Part shown: positions 1 to 6,873 of the stretch, in pieces | Numbering within the stretch: the first letter of the stretch is position 1 | Layout of the letters: every line of letters begins with the position of its first letter | DNA from: JALVIU01 sp964462295 | GTDB taxonomy: Bacteria; Atribacterota; JALVIU01 | Assembly: GCA_964462295.1 (NCBI GenBank) | Contig: CAYWXH010000085.1 | Span: 1 to 6,919, forward strand | Length of the DNA stretch: 6,919 nt | Direction: 5' to 3' | Made by a program: the position numbers and the translations under genes | Notes under the pieces: generated by a model | The model's database searches: none | Seen by the model: only the letters and a program-made list of their open reading frames with translations | What the model was told of the DNA's origin: nothing

Positions 1-873
1 CCCCTTTTCTCTTTTCAATCTTTCTGTAATCTTAAGTGCTGTAGGGGTCTGGGCAAGACCACCGAGTGCGGTCTCTTTAAGTGTTTCGGGAAGTGCATCC
101 CCTACCTCTTTCATGGCATCTATTACCTCATCTGGTGGAATAACACTCTCTATACCTGAAAGTGCCATATCTGCCGCTGTTATGGCAATAGATGCATACA
201 TTCCATTTCTCTTTATACAGGGAACCTCCACAAGACCCGCAATAGGATCACATACAAGTCCCATAATAGATTTAAGTACAATAGCTACTGCATTTCCCAC
301 CTGCCAAGGACTACCTCCAGAGAGTTCAACCGCAGCACCTGCCGCCATAGCGGCACCTGCACCACACTCTGCCTGACACCCCCCTTCTGCACCAGAAAGG
401 GTGGCACGAACTGCGATCACCTTCCCTATAGCCCCTGCGGTAAAGAGTGCATCTATTACTTCATCATAGGTATTTCCATTGGTCTCTGAAATAGTTTTTA
501 CCACAGCAGGGAGTATCCCTCCTGCACCTGCAGTAGGTGCAGCAACTATCTTTCCCATACTGGCATTTACATTAGAGACAGCCATAGCCCTCGCCATAGC
601 CTTTGAAATGTTTTCCCCTGAAAGCCTCTTTTTATTGTTTTCCCAAGCTTTTTTACCTTCTCCTCCTGTAAGTCCACTTAGAGAACGTGTATCATCTTTC
701 AATCCTCTATCCATTGCATCAATCATCACATTATAACGTTTTTTCATCTCCTCTATGAGCTCTTCCTCTGACAAGCCTGACTCCAATGATTCCAACCTTC
801 GAGCTATCTCCCCTATCTTTTTATTTTCTCTCTTTGCAATATCTATAAGTTCTTTTATACTGGAATATGACAT
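1..873 (-). CDS. sdaAA: L-serine dehydratase, iron-sulfur-dependent, alpha subunit (3' end cut by window edge)
   Basis: This is the catalytic alpha subunit of the two-subunit 4Fe-4S L-serine dehydratase, which deaminates L-serine to pyruvate and ammonia in the cytoplasm. The frame is open for 291 codons from ATG at 873 to the window edge. The family is usually about 290-300 residues, so only a few C-terminal residues are probably missing. The N-terminus (MSYSSIKELIDIAKREN) is typical of the Firmicute-type subunit. Family blocks seen are SGLTGGEG (about 66-73), APTAGAGGILPAV (112-124), SGAEGGCQAECG (160-171), GLVCDPIAGLVEVPC (205-219) and NGMYA (223-227). Cys166, Cys208 and Cys219 are spaced 42 and 11 residues apart. 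As I recall, this is the spacing of the three cluster-ligand cysteines in the Legionella enzyme structure. Cys170 is an additional conserved-looking cysteine. The gene starts 9 nt after the beta-subunit stop with its own AGGAG, so both subunits should be made from one mRNA. The identification is firm. Confidence 0.96.
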   Translation of the reverse strand, partial: MSYSSIKELIDIAKRENKKIGEIARRLESLESGLSEEELIEEMKKRYNVMIDAMDRGLKDDTRSLSGLTGGEGKKAWENNKKRLSGENISKAMARAMAVSNVNASMGKIVAAPTAGAGGILPAVVKTISETNGNTYDEVIDALFTAGAIGKVIAVRATLSGAEGGCQAECGAGAAMAAGAAVELSGGSPWQVGNAVAIVLKSIMGLVCDPIAGLVEVPCIKRNGMYASIAITAADMALSGIESVIPPDEVIDAMKEVGDALPETLKETALGGLAQTPTALKITERLKREKG

Positions 874-879
874 ATCTAT

Positions 880-884
880 CTCCT
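880..884 (-). promoter_or_regulatory. Ribosome binding site of sdaAA, overlapping the sdaAB stop codon
   Basis: On the minus strand AGGAG lies 6 nt before the ATG at 873 and shares bases with the TAG stop of sdaAB (885-883). The overlap supports translational coupling, so that beta and alpha subunits are made together. Confidence 0.8.
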
Positions 885-1545
885 ATATAGGTGGTATCAC
901 CATAGATGTTTTCATATCAGGAATACTTCTTAGTACTTCCTCTACATCTTGTGATGGCATCTGATCTGTCTCTATAACCATAAGTGCAGTTCCCATTTTT
1001 CTATCCCTTGATACCTTCATTTGGGCGATATTTACCCCTTCATTGGCAAGCACACGGCTTACTTCTGCTATCATTCCTACCCTATCTTTATATATACCTA
1101 CTATAGTAGGATATGACCCTGAAAACAAGACTGAAAAGCCATCTATTTCTGTAATTTGAATCTTTCCCCCACCGACAGATGCACCTTTAACTATCCTATG
1201 AGAACTCATACCCTCCATTACAAATTTTACACTATTTGGATGCATTCCTCTCTTTAGTTTACCCCTTTTAAATTCAAAATAAAGTCCAACATTATCTGCC
1301 AATAAATAGGCCTCTTTAAGTCTCTCATCCCATGGATCAAGGCCCAAAAGTCCTGCAACAAGTGCAATATTTGTCCCATGCCCCCAACCTGTCTCTGCAA
1401 ATGAACCATAAAGTGTAATTTCTACTCTTTTTGGAGGTTCTCCTAAAATAGTCCGTGCCATCTTTCCAAGACGTGCCGCACCTGCCGTATGAGAACTTGA
1501 AGGCCCTATCATCACAGGTCCTATAACATCAAAAACACTAAGCAT
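883..1545 (-). CDS. sdaAB: L-serine dehydratase, iron-sulfur-dependent, beta subunit
   Basis: This is the beta (regulatory/structural) subunit of the two-subunit Fe-S L-serine dehydratase, and partner of the alpha subunit encoded directly downstream. From ATG at 1545 it is 220 residues, the usual length of the family. The N-terminal half carries the family signature VIGPVMIGPSSSHTAGAA (about residues 7-24) and GHGTNIALVAGLLG (55-68). The C-terminus is an ACT domain (about 146-220, starting PTIVGIYKDRVGMIAEV), a fold that commonly binds amino acids. A longer reading would start at TTG 1563, but that places the purine-rich AAGGAGAG inside the coding region. With ATG 1545 the same bases form a ribosome binding site, and the protein begins MLSVFDVIGP as expected. 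The start overlaps the end of the diguanylate cyclase gene by 8 nt (ATGCTTAG). The beta-then-alpha order matches Bacillus-type operons. Confidence 0.95.
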   Translation of the reverse strand: MLSVFDVIGPVMIGPSSSHTAGAARLGKMARTILGEPPKRVEITLYGSFAETGWGHGTNIALVAGLLGLDPWDERLKEAYLLADNVGLYFEFKRGKLKRGMHPNSVKFVMEGMSSHRIVKGASVGGGKIQITEIDGFSVLFSGSYPTIVGIYKDRVGMIAEVSRVLANEGVNIAQMKVSRDRKMGTALMVIETDQMPSQDVEEVLRSIPDMKTSMVIPPI

Positions 1546-2608
1546 AACTCTCCTTATACACAACTATACAATTTTTACCATGCATCTTCCCATCGTACAT
1601 CGCCTTATCTGCCTTGTCTATGCATTCTAAAACACTATATTCTGAAGAGGTAGCCTCCATTATACCAAAAGTAGCTGTTACATAGACCTTTTCTGTTTTA
1701 TACAAAAACACCTTCTCTTCTAGCATCTTCTTTATCCGCTCTATAATGGTCTTTACCTCAAACCTTCCTGTTTTAGGAAAAAGCATCAAAAACTCCTCTC
1801 CACCCCATCGCGATACAGTATCATATTCCCTTACTTGCCGAGAAAGAAGGGCTGCTATACCCTTTAAAACTGTATCTCCAAAATTATGCCCATATCTATC
1901 ATTTAAAGCCTTAAAATTATCTATATCACACATCACAAGAGAAAATAAGGGCCCTCCCCTTTTTGTAAGCTTTCTTTCATAGTCTATATTCTTGATGATC
2001 TCCCTTCTATTAAAAAGGCCTGTAAGTGGGTCTTTTATGCTAAGATTTTTTAATTTCTCACTATACTCTTCTCTAATCTCTCTTTCCCTTTTATATCCCT
2101 CCACAATAACAATCAAACCTATCATAGTAATAGCCAAAACAGTAGAGATACCTGTAAACATATTTAAAATATAAACAGATGAGGGAACTTCTACAAAAAG
2201 AAGACCTGGTCTTAGGATTTCCACAAGGAAAAAAGAAAGAAAAATAAACCCTACAAGGGCAAACAATAGATTTCTCTTCTTACCTTGTGCAAGTATTCCT
2301 ACAGCAATAGTGTAAGATATAAGGTAAAATCCCACACTCCCCCTTATCCCTCCATCAAAATACCAAAAAATAAAGGCACCAAATATTAGGGGGAAGAGAA
2401 GTATATCTATTGCCCTTTCAAACCTCTCTTTATCCTTTGAAAACCAATATGTAAATAGAAACAAAAGGGCAAAAAATAGGGAGCTAACAATGATAAAAAT
2501 ATTAGACCCTACAAAGAGATTTACAAAAAAACTCACAGTAAATACCAATATCCCTAAAAGAGAAACTATATAAAAAATCTTTTTTCTTAATTCAAAAAGC
2601 CCCTCCAC
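1538..2608 (-). CDS. Membrane-bound diguanylate cyclase (GGDEF domain)
   Basis: This enzyme is predicted to make the second messenger c-di-GMP from two GTP at the inner face of the membrane. The 356-residue protein starts with about six hydrophobic helices (roughly 11-31, 36-54, 67-83, 92-108, 113-132 and 145-170). A short charged helix (about 171-190) leads into a GGDEF domain that begins DPLTGLFNRR (193-202). Active-site features look intact: DIDNFKALND (228-237, metal/substrate binding) and GGEEF (269-273). The allosteric product-binding I-site is also present: R260-E-Y-D263, five residues before GGEEF, so feedback inhibition is expected. There is no EAL or HD-GYP domain. The membrane part matches no sensor I recognise, so its stimulus is unknown. 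The start is GTG. An in-frame TAA lies 3 nt before the codon preceding it, so no longer start exists. The gene begins 16 nt after the SDR stop and overlaps sdaAB by 8 nt. Confidence 0.93.
   Translation of the reverse strand: MEGLFELRKKIFYIVSLLGILVFTVSFFVNLFVGSNIFIIVSSLFFALLFLFTYWFSKDKERFERAIDILLFPLIFGAFIFWYFDGGIRGSVGFYLISYTIAVGILAQGKKRNLLFALVGFIFLSFFLVEILRPGLLFVEVPSSVYILNMFTGISTVLAITMIGLIVIVEGYKREREIREEYSEKLKNLSIKDPLTGLFNRREIIKNIDYERKLTKRGGPLFSLVMCDIDNFKALNDRYGHNFGDTVLKGIAALLSRQVREYDTVSRWGGEEFLMLFPKTGRFEVKTIIERIKKMLEEKVFLYKTEKVYVTATFGIMEATSSEYSVLECIDKADKAMYDGKMHGKNCIVVYKESYA
1548..1555 (-). promoter_or_regulatory. Ribosome binding site that fixes the sdaAB start
   Basis: AAGGAGAG on the minus strand lies just before ATG 1545 and within the last codons of the upstream GGDEF gene. 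It decides between ATG 1545 (well placed) and the longer TTG 1563 start (which would bury this site in the coding region). Confidence 0.75.
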
Positions 2609-2618
2609 CCCTTATCAA

Positions 2619-2625
2619 CCCCTTT
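2619..2625 (-). promoter_or_regulatory. G-rich ribosome binding site of the diguanylate cyclase gene
   Basis: AAAGGGG on the minus strand lies 10 nt before the GTG start at 2608 and overlaps the last base of the SDR stop codon. The spacing is slightly long. A second G-run (AAGGGG) abuts the start codon itself, so the exact pairing is uncertain. No separate promoter is visible in the 16-nt gap. Confidence 0.5.
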
Positions 2626-3332
2626 TAAAAATTGGTCTCCACCATAGGTCTAAATGTGATATCATGTACCACTACATCCTCTGGAACCGAAAGTGTATTG
2701 TATATCGTCTTTGCAACACTTTCAGGCCTCATATAGTCAGGTCTTGATTCCTTGCGAAACTCCGTATCTGTACCCCCGGGATATACCCCTGTTACACGTA
2801 TATTGTAAGGTCTTGCCTCTTTACGAAATACATTCGTAAGCCCTTGAAAGGCCTTTTTAGTAGCTGTATATATACTCATTCTTTCATTATCAAAATGACA
2901 TGCGGTAGAGAGAAGGTTTACAATATGCCCTCCTCCCCTTTTTTTCATATCAAAAAAGGCAAGCTTCATAAGGAGAAAGCCTGCTCGTACATTTACAAAA
3001 AACATATCATCAAACTCTTCTTGTCCATATTCCCAAAGATATGCCTTACGAGAATTAAAACCTGCATTATTTATAAGTATATCTGGAATACCTATAGATT
3101 CTACGCTTCTCTTGTAATACCCTTCTATATCATCAGGATTTCTCAAGTCAAATGCCTCTATATAGACATCTTTGGCCCCAAGTGTTATTGCCTCTTCTCT
3201 CACATTGGAAAGGGCTTGGTCATCTCGTCCACAGAGAGAAAGCCTTACTCCATCCTTTGCAAACATAAGGGCAAGGGCTCGCCCTATACCGTGTGATGCC
3301 CCTGTTATAAATATATTTTTTCCAGAAAACAC
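2625..3332 (-). CDS. Short-chain dehydrogenase/reductase (SDR family, classical type)
   Basis: This is an NAD(P)-dependent oxidoreductase of the classical SDR family, 235 residues, cytosolic; the substrate is not identifiable. It carries the cofactor motif TGASHGIG (10-17), NNAG (88-91), the active-site Asn114 (FVNVRAGF), Ser142 (NLLSTA), and Tyr155/Lys159 (YTATK), so the full Asn-Ser-Tyr-Lys tetrad is present. PGG (185-187) follows strand 6. Arg36 after the second strand (LCGRD) favours NADP(H), by analogy with other SDRs. The GTG start at 3332 gives the expected N-terminus, MFSGKNIFITGAS, and has a strong purine-rich ribosome binding site. The gene lies 41 nt after the UPF0280 stop, the widest gap between genes, with a candidate promoter just before it. 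This suggests that SDR, diguanylate cyclase and serine dehydratase form a partly independent transcription unit. The protein could be a 3-oxoacyl-ACP-reductase-like or sugar/steroid-type SDR; motifs alone do not decide. Confidence 0.92.
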   Translation of the reverse strand: MFSGKNIFITGASHGIGRALALMFAKDGVRLSLCGRDDQALSNVREEAITLGAKDVYIEAFDLRNPDDIEGYYKRSVESIGIPDILINNAGFNSRKAYLWEYGQEEFDDMFFVNVRAGFLLMKLAFFDMKKRGGGHIVNLLSTACHFDNERMSIYTATKKAFQGLTNVFRKEARPYNIRVTGVYPGGTDTEFRKESRPDYMRPESVAKTIYNTLSVPEDVVVHDITFRPMVETNF

Positions 3333-3339
3333 CCCTATT

Positions 3340-3349
3340 CCCCTCCCTT
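3340..3349 (-). promoter_or_regulatory. Strong ribosome binding site of the SDR gene
   Basis: AAGGGAGGGG on the minus strand lies 7 nt before the GTG at 3332. This purine block supports the non-ATG start and suggests efficient independent initiation, unlike the two upstream genes, which have no such site. Confidence 0.75.
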
Positions 3350-3372
3350 CTCTTTAAAACTTGTTATAACTT

Positions 3373-3381
3373 ATTATACCA
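3373..3381 (-). promoter_or_regulatory. Candidate internal promoter (extended -10) before the SDR gene
   Basis: The minus strand reads TGGTATAAT at the very end of the UPF0280 gene; its stop codon TAA lies inside the TATAAT. This is a perfect extended -10 (TGnTATAAT). It would start transcription near 3366 and give a leader of about 34 nt that contains the SDR ribosome binding site. No convincing -35 is visible 17 nt upstream, which extended -10 promoters can tolerate. An 8-bp palindrome, GTTATAAC (3363-3370), lies at the predicted start site and could be an operator or chance. The same nine bases occur at the promoter near 6874. Confidence 0.45.
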
Positions 3382-4093
3382 TATTTATATTTCCCCATAT
3401 CCCCATTCTATCTCCTATGGTAATCAAAATACCCTCCACCTTAGAGATCCTCTTTCCCTCCAAAATGGCATCCTGTATATCTTGTGGAGATTTTACCATA
3501 TTTCCAAGTTTTGTTGCTACCATATCAGAAAGTATGGGGGAGGGTGAAAGAACTGTAGTAGAATCTGTATGACCGAAAGAAAGTGATGGACCTATTTTCC
3601 CTGATGATGTGGCAACCCCATATATCTTTTCCTTAGGGGGAATCTTCAGAAAGAGCTTTCCCTTAAAGGGTGATTTCTCTCCAGGGTATATATAGATTAT
3701 CCGCTCTTTCTTACTAAGTAAGGCGATATCTCCACCGTTTTCTATAATAAACTCATCCGAATATCGAGATAGTTCTAAACCTACATAATAGGCAATGGCC
3801 CCTGCAACCCCTGCCATAGGCCCAACTCCCGATATTTTGGCATACCAAATCATATCTTTTACTATTTTAGGGGCATCTTTATCTTCAGGTATAGGTTCAA
3901 GGCTTGTAAGAAACTCTTTTCTCTTTTGAATATATCTTGTGAGGCTATCCCTATACTTTATTACCCATTTTACTACTTTTTTAGAAAAATCCTTTTTTGC
4001 CTTTATAAAAAGGTCAGTCTGGGCTATCTTTACAGAAAAAGGAACAAGGTCTTTATCCTCTCCTAATAGCCTATAGGTACGCTCTTTGTACAT
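3374..4093 (-). CDS. UPF0280 family protein (COG2122, ApbE-like superfamily)
   Basis: This is a 239-residue cytosolic protein of the UPF0280/COG2122 family, whose fold is related to the flavin transferase ApbE. Family features seen are the N-terminus YKERTYR, GVGPMAGVAGAIA (89-101), the ENGGDI box (118-123), a TSSG-x-x-GPSLSFG block (162-174) and SDMVATKLGN (189-198). The last resembles the metal-binding Asp region of ApbE. There is no signal peptide or lipobox, unlike many exported ApbE proteins, so a flavinylation role is not assumed. From memory, an archaeal (Methanosarcina) member has been linked to sulfide assimilation; no biochemical activity is established here. The protein contains no cysteine. 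At position 161, before TSSG, it has Ala where I recall many relatives having Cys. ATG 4093 lies 2 nt after the upstream stop with no ribosome binding site, so translation probably depends on re-initiation by ribosomes finishing the 922-residue gene. Confidence 0.88.
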   Translation of the reverse strand: MYKERTYRLLGEDKDLVPFSVKIAQTDLFIKAKKDFSKKVVKWVIKYRDSLTRYIQKRKEFLTSLEPIPEDKDAPKIVKDMIWYAKISGVGPMAGVAGAIAYYVGLELSRYSDEFIIENGGDIALLSKKERIIYIYPGEKSPFKGKLFLKIPPKEKIYGVATSSGKIGPSLSFGHTDSTTVLSPSPILSDMVATKLGNMVKSPQDIQDAILEGKRISKVEGILITIGDRMGIWGNINMV

Positions 4094-4095
4094 GA

Positions 4096-6864
4096 TTAGT
4101 TTAGACTATCTTCATCAAAAAACTTAAAAAAGGGATGTTCATCATTGGGAACAAGTCTTATTTTATAGGGCTTGGCAATAAATGCCTTCTTTAAGGGTAT
4201 ATCGTATTCTTCCTTTTCAATAAAGGTAAGAAAACGAATAAAATTCTTATAATAACCATCATTCTTCACAAAAGCCACATAGTTTTCCTTTATTAAATTC
4301 TCCAAAAGGGCATCTACATTAAAATTCTTAAGTACCTTGATAAGAGGAAAACCATGAGAAAGAAAAGCTATCTTTTTTGATTCTACATAATCACCAAATC
4401 TAAATTTTTCAAGACCTAGATTAAGAAGCTCAGGGGGTGTTTCTATATCAAGGATAGCCAGTGCCTTATATATTCTTACAATATCAGGGATAGGATAAAT
4501 CCTCTGACCATCATAAAACTGAGGAGAATAAAGGACCTCTCTTATCTTGGAGAGGGAAAAACCTGACCGTTTCATACCCAATAAGAATATATCGAGATCT
4601 CTTAAATCCTCCTCTCTTTTCAGCAACCGAATAACCTCATCAGGGGTAAACTCTCCTACCCAATCCATGGGATATCCCCAGAGAAAAAGCACATCTAAAA
4701 GTCTTTTTTTCATAAAAAGAGAACCTGTACCCCTTCTCTTTCTCTTTATAATATCTATAAATATCGATGGGGGAAGTTTCAATATCTCCTTTTTATCATA
4801 TCCACCATGGAAAAGAAAATCTAAAAATGCAACTACATACTCTATCCTCGCATTTGAAAGTATGTTTTCTATATCATGTATATCAAAACCCTTAATCCAT
4901 TCATCATCTATACCCAATTCCTTAAGTTCTGAATAAAAAAGCAAAAGGGGATAAAAAATATATGTATATCCCTCAGGGAGGATATCCTCATCTACAAACC
5001 CACCATCCTTCTCTGGCAAGAGGTCATCATCTGGGTTCTCTCTTTTAAAATTCTTCTCACTAAAGGGGGATGCCGTCCACCAGGTATAGAGTGTAACATC
5101 ATCTCGTATGAAAAAGCCCCTTAAAAATTCACCCTTTATCTCTTCCCTTTTAAGCCCCATATCCATTAAAAGTTTAAGAATTACTATAAGTTCCTCAAGG
5201 TCTTCTAAATTGTACAACTTTTCAAGCACTAAATCGTAAGGTATCTTTTTCCCAAATATATATCTTCTTTCTCCAAAGACTTCCTTTATGGTGTCGAAAA
5301 AGTGCTCTATCTGTTCTGGGTCATCTTCAAGAGAGATAATCATTTCCAATTCCTCTTGTGTAAGATTGTCAAGGACAGTGTATAGGGTATGGGAAAAGAA
5401 ATCCCGAAAATTATAGAATCTTGACATAAAGACATTTATATCTAAAAGTCCAAGGGAACTAAGGATAAAATCTTTTAACTTTTCTGGTCCTACAAGGGAA
5501 AGAAACAATCTTCTCTCCTCATCATCTTCAAGCATAGAAGAAAACTCTTCCAACTCAGAGAGTTCGCTGAGTTTTTCGATTACCCCTCTTACAAATTCAG
5601 GATATGCTGCAAAATCATTTATCATCTCTATCTTACTCCTTATAAATCCAAGGGTAGAAAGGAGTCTACTTGGGACAAGGGACAAGAGTCCATTTAAGGT
5701 CTTCTCCTCCCCCGCTATCTGCACCATGTCTCTTAAAAAAAAGATAAATCTATCCCCATGTCTTTTTATATTCTGAAAAAGCTCTGACATATGATAGAGA
5801 AAAGAGGGAAAAAGTCCATAGTAATTCAGGTAATGATATATCATATCCCTTGGAATTTTTGATATGGGATAACTTATATCTATAAGAGTAGAGATAAGTG
5901 AGGCCACAGCATAGGAAGGCCATTTTTTATTAAATCTTTCCCATATGGAAAATCCATCTATAAAATCAATACCCCCAAGAATTTGATGTAAGAGAGAAAT
6001 GCCCTCTTTAAGTTGGATAAGATCTATATCTTTTTGTTTTAACTTATTTAGAATATATACGGTAAATCTATCTATTATCTTTCTTACCCTCGGTTTTATA
6101 TAATCAAGCCTATTCAGGACCTCTCTGTAAAAATCAAGTATCTCTGAGAAATCCTCATTTTCTATGTTAACCTCCTTTAAAAGGGGCAGAACAAGGTCTT
6201 TCCACTTCTCTCCTTCATTATTAGAAAGGTATACAAATTCTGTAATACAGGAAAGAGGGGCATCTCTTACAAACCCTTTTAACTCTTCTTCTGAGAAGGG
6301 AAGATTGGGGTATTTTCCTTTTAAGGTAAGGGCAAAATGTGTAATTAAAACTATATCACATAGGTCTTCTGCCCTTTTCAGAAGAGAAGATATATTGGCA
6401 AGGGTAATCTGGTCATTTAAATATTCTATAAGTTCGAAATGACCTGCCTTTAAAAACCCTAAATAGTACCTTATTGTATCCCGCAAATCTACTGGTTCTT
6501 TTACCTTTTCAAGTATTTCAGATAAGGTAAAATCCTCCGCTATCCAGAAGTCCAAATATTCTATATCTAAAAGGGTAAGCAGTAGATTTCCGATATCTCC
6601 AATATCTTCTGATTCTTTTATCTTATCTTCAAAAAAACCATATGTTATATAATCAGTCCAATGTGGCCCATACCCTGTTTCATCAAGGATCTGAATAAAT
6701 TCCGATATCTCCCCTATGTCCCCCAATTCTATCATCTTATTGACAATTACTCTGGGGTGTATTATCATCTCAGGGGGGAGTTCTTCTTCCCTAAGTCTTT
6801 CAAGTACTTCCCTTATCTCTTCAAGATCATGGGCATTTTTAAATTTCTCAAGGTAGTTTTCCAT
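4096..6864 (-). CDS. Uncharacterised 922-residue helical-repeat protein
   Basis: I do not recognise this family. The protein is acidic, apparently cytosolic (no signal peptide or clear transmembrane helix) and almost free of cysteine (only 169 and 206). It looks almost entirely alpha-helical and built of degenerate units of about 37-41 residues. The pattern is hydrophobic-x-x-hydrophobic, then D/E-D-L/I-x-D/E-I, then L-x-x-L-x-x-x-G. Units are clearest at residues 4-40, 41-79, 80-116, 117-157 and 158-195, and again near 546-583, 665-700 and 743-780. This resembles an alpha-solenoid (HEAT/PPR/TPR-like in outline), a fold that usually serves as a binding scaffold; that role is inference. An acidic, probably disordered stretch rich in Asp, Glu, Pro and Lys (about 598-632) divides the chain. 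The ATG at 6864 follows a strong -10 by 9 nt and has no ribosome binding site. UPF0280 begins 2 nt after its stop, suggesting joint function. Confidence 0.85.
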   Translation of the reverse strand: MENYLEKFKNAHDLEEIREVLERLREEELPPEMIIHPRVIVNKMIELGDIGEISEFIQILDETGYGPHWTDYITYGFFEDKIKESEDIGDIGNLLLTLLDIEYLDFWIAEDFTLSEILEKVKEPVDLRDTIRYYLGFLKAGHFELIEYLNDQITLANISSLLKRAEDLCDIVLITHFALTLKGKYPNLPFSEEELKGFVRDAPLSCITEFVYLSNNEGEKWKDLVLPLLKEVNIENEDFSEILDFYREVLNRLDYIKPRVRKIIDRFTVYILNKLKQKDIDLIQLKEGISLLHQILGGIDFIDGFSIWERFNKKWPSYAVASLISTLIDISYPISKIPRDMIYHYLNYYGLFPSFLYHMSELFQNIKRHGDRFIFFLRDMVQIAGEEKTLNGLLSLVPSRLLSTLGFIRSKIEMINDFAAYPEFVRGVIEKLSELSELEEFSSMLEDDEERRLFLSLVGPEKLKDFILSSLGLLDINVFMSRFYNFRDFFSHTLYTVLDNLTQEELEMIISLEDDPEQIEHFFDTIKEVFGERRYIFGKKIPYDLVLEKLYNLEDLEELIVILKLLMDMGLKREEIKGEFLRGFFIRDDVTLYTWWTASPFSEKNFKRENPDDDLLPEKDGGFVDEDILPEGYTYIFYPLLLFYSELKELGIDDEWIKGFDIHDIENILSNARIEYVVAFLDFLFHGGYDKKEILKLPPSIFIDIIKRKRRGTGSLFMKKRLLDVLFLWGYPMDWVGEFTPDEVIRLLKREEDLRDLDIFLLGMKRSGFSLSKIREVLYSPQFYDGQRIYPIPDIVRIYKALAILDIETPPELLNLGLEKFRFGDYVESKKIAFLSHGFPLIKVLKNFNVDALLENLIKENYVAFVKNDGYYKNFIRFLTFIEKEEYDIPLKKAFIAKPYKIRLVPNDEHPFFKFFDEDSLN
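6835..6860 (-). repeat. Direct repeat, downstream copy (inside the start of the 922-residue gene)
   Basis: These 26 nt encode residues N3 to N10 (NYLEKFKN) plus flanking bases of the large protein. They recur almost exactly upstream at 6886-6910 in the same orientation, differing by one substitution and one missing base. The left ends are 51 nt apart and the right ends 50 nt. Confidence 0.75.
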
Positions 6865-6873
6865 AGTACTAGT

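Noticed and set aside
113..964. Plus-strand open frames of 87, 85 and 69 codons
   Set aside because: They run antisense to sdaAA and the end of sdaAB, whose family motifs are unambiguous. The plus-strand translations are low-complexity Ser/Ala/Ile-rich and have no binding sites.
1545..1563. Longer sdaAB beginning at TTG 1563 (six extra residues)
   Set aside because: It would convert the AAGGAGAG ribosome binding site into coding sequence and add residues not typical of the family. ATG 1545 gives the usual length and N-terminus.
2844..3296. Plus-strand open frame of 150 codons
   Set aside because: It is the longest plus-strand frame but lies wholly antisense to the SDR gene, which has all catalytic motifs in frame. 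The composition (Lys/Ile/Tyr/Cys-rich) looks like a shadow.
3333..3373. Possible terminator between UPF0280 and the SDR gene
   Set aside because: No GC-rich hairpin followed by a T-run is present on the minus strand. The only symmetry is the 8-bp AT-rich GTTATAAC.
3374..4093. Annotation as ApbE FAD:protein FMN transferase
   Set aside because: There is similarity in the GGDI and C-terminal Asp regions, but the overall pattern and N-terminus are those of UPF0280. There is no lipoprotein or export signal and no flavinylation target or Rnf/Nqr gene in the window.
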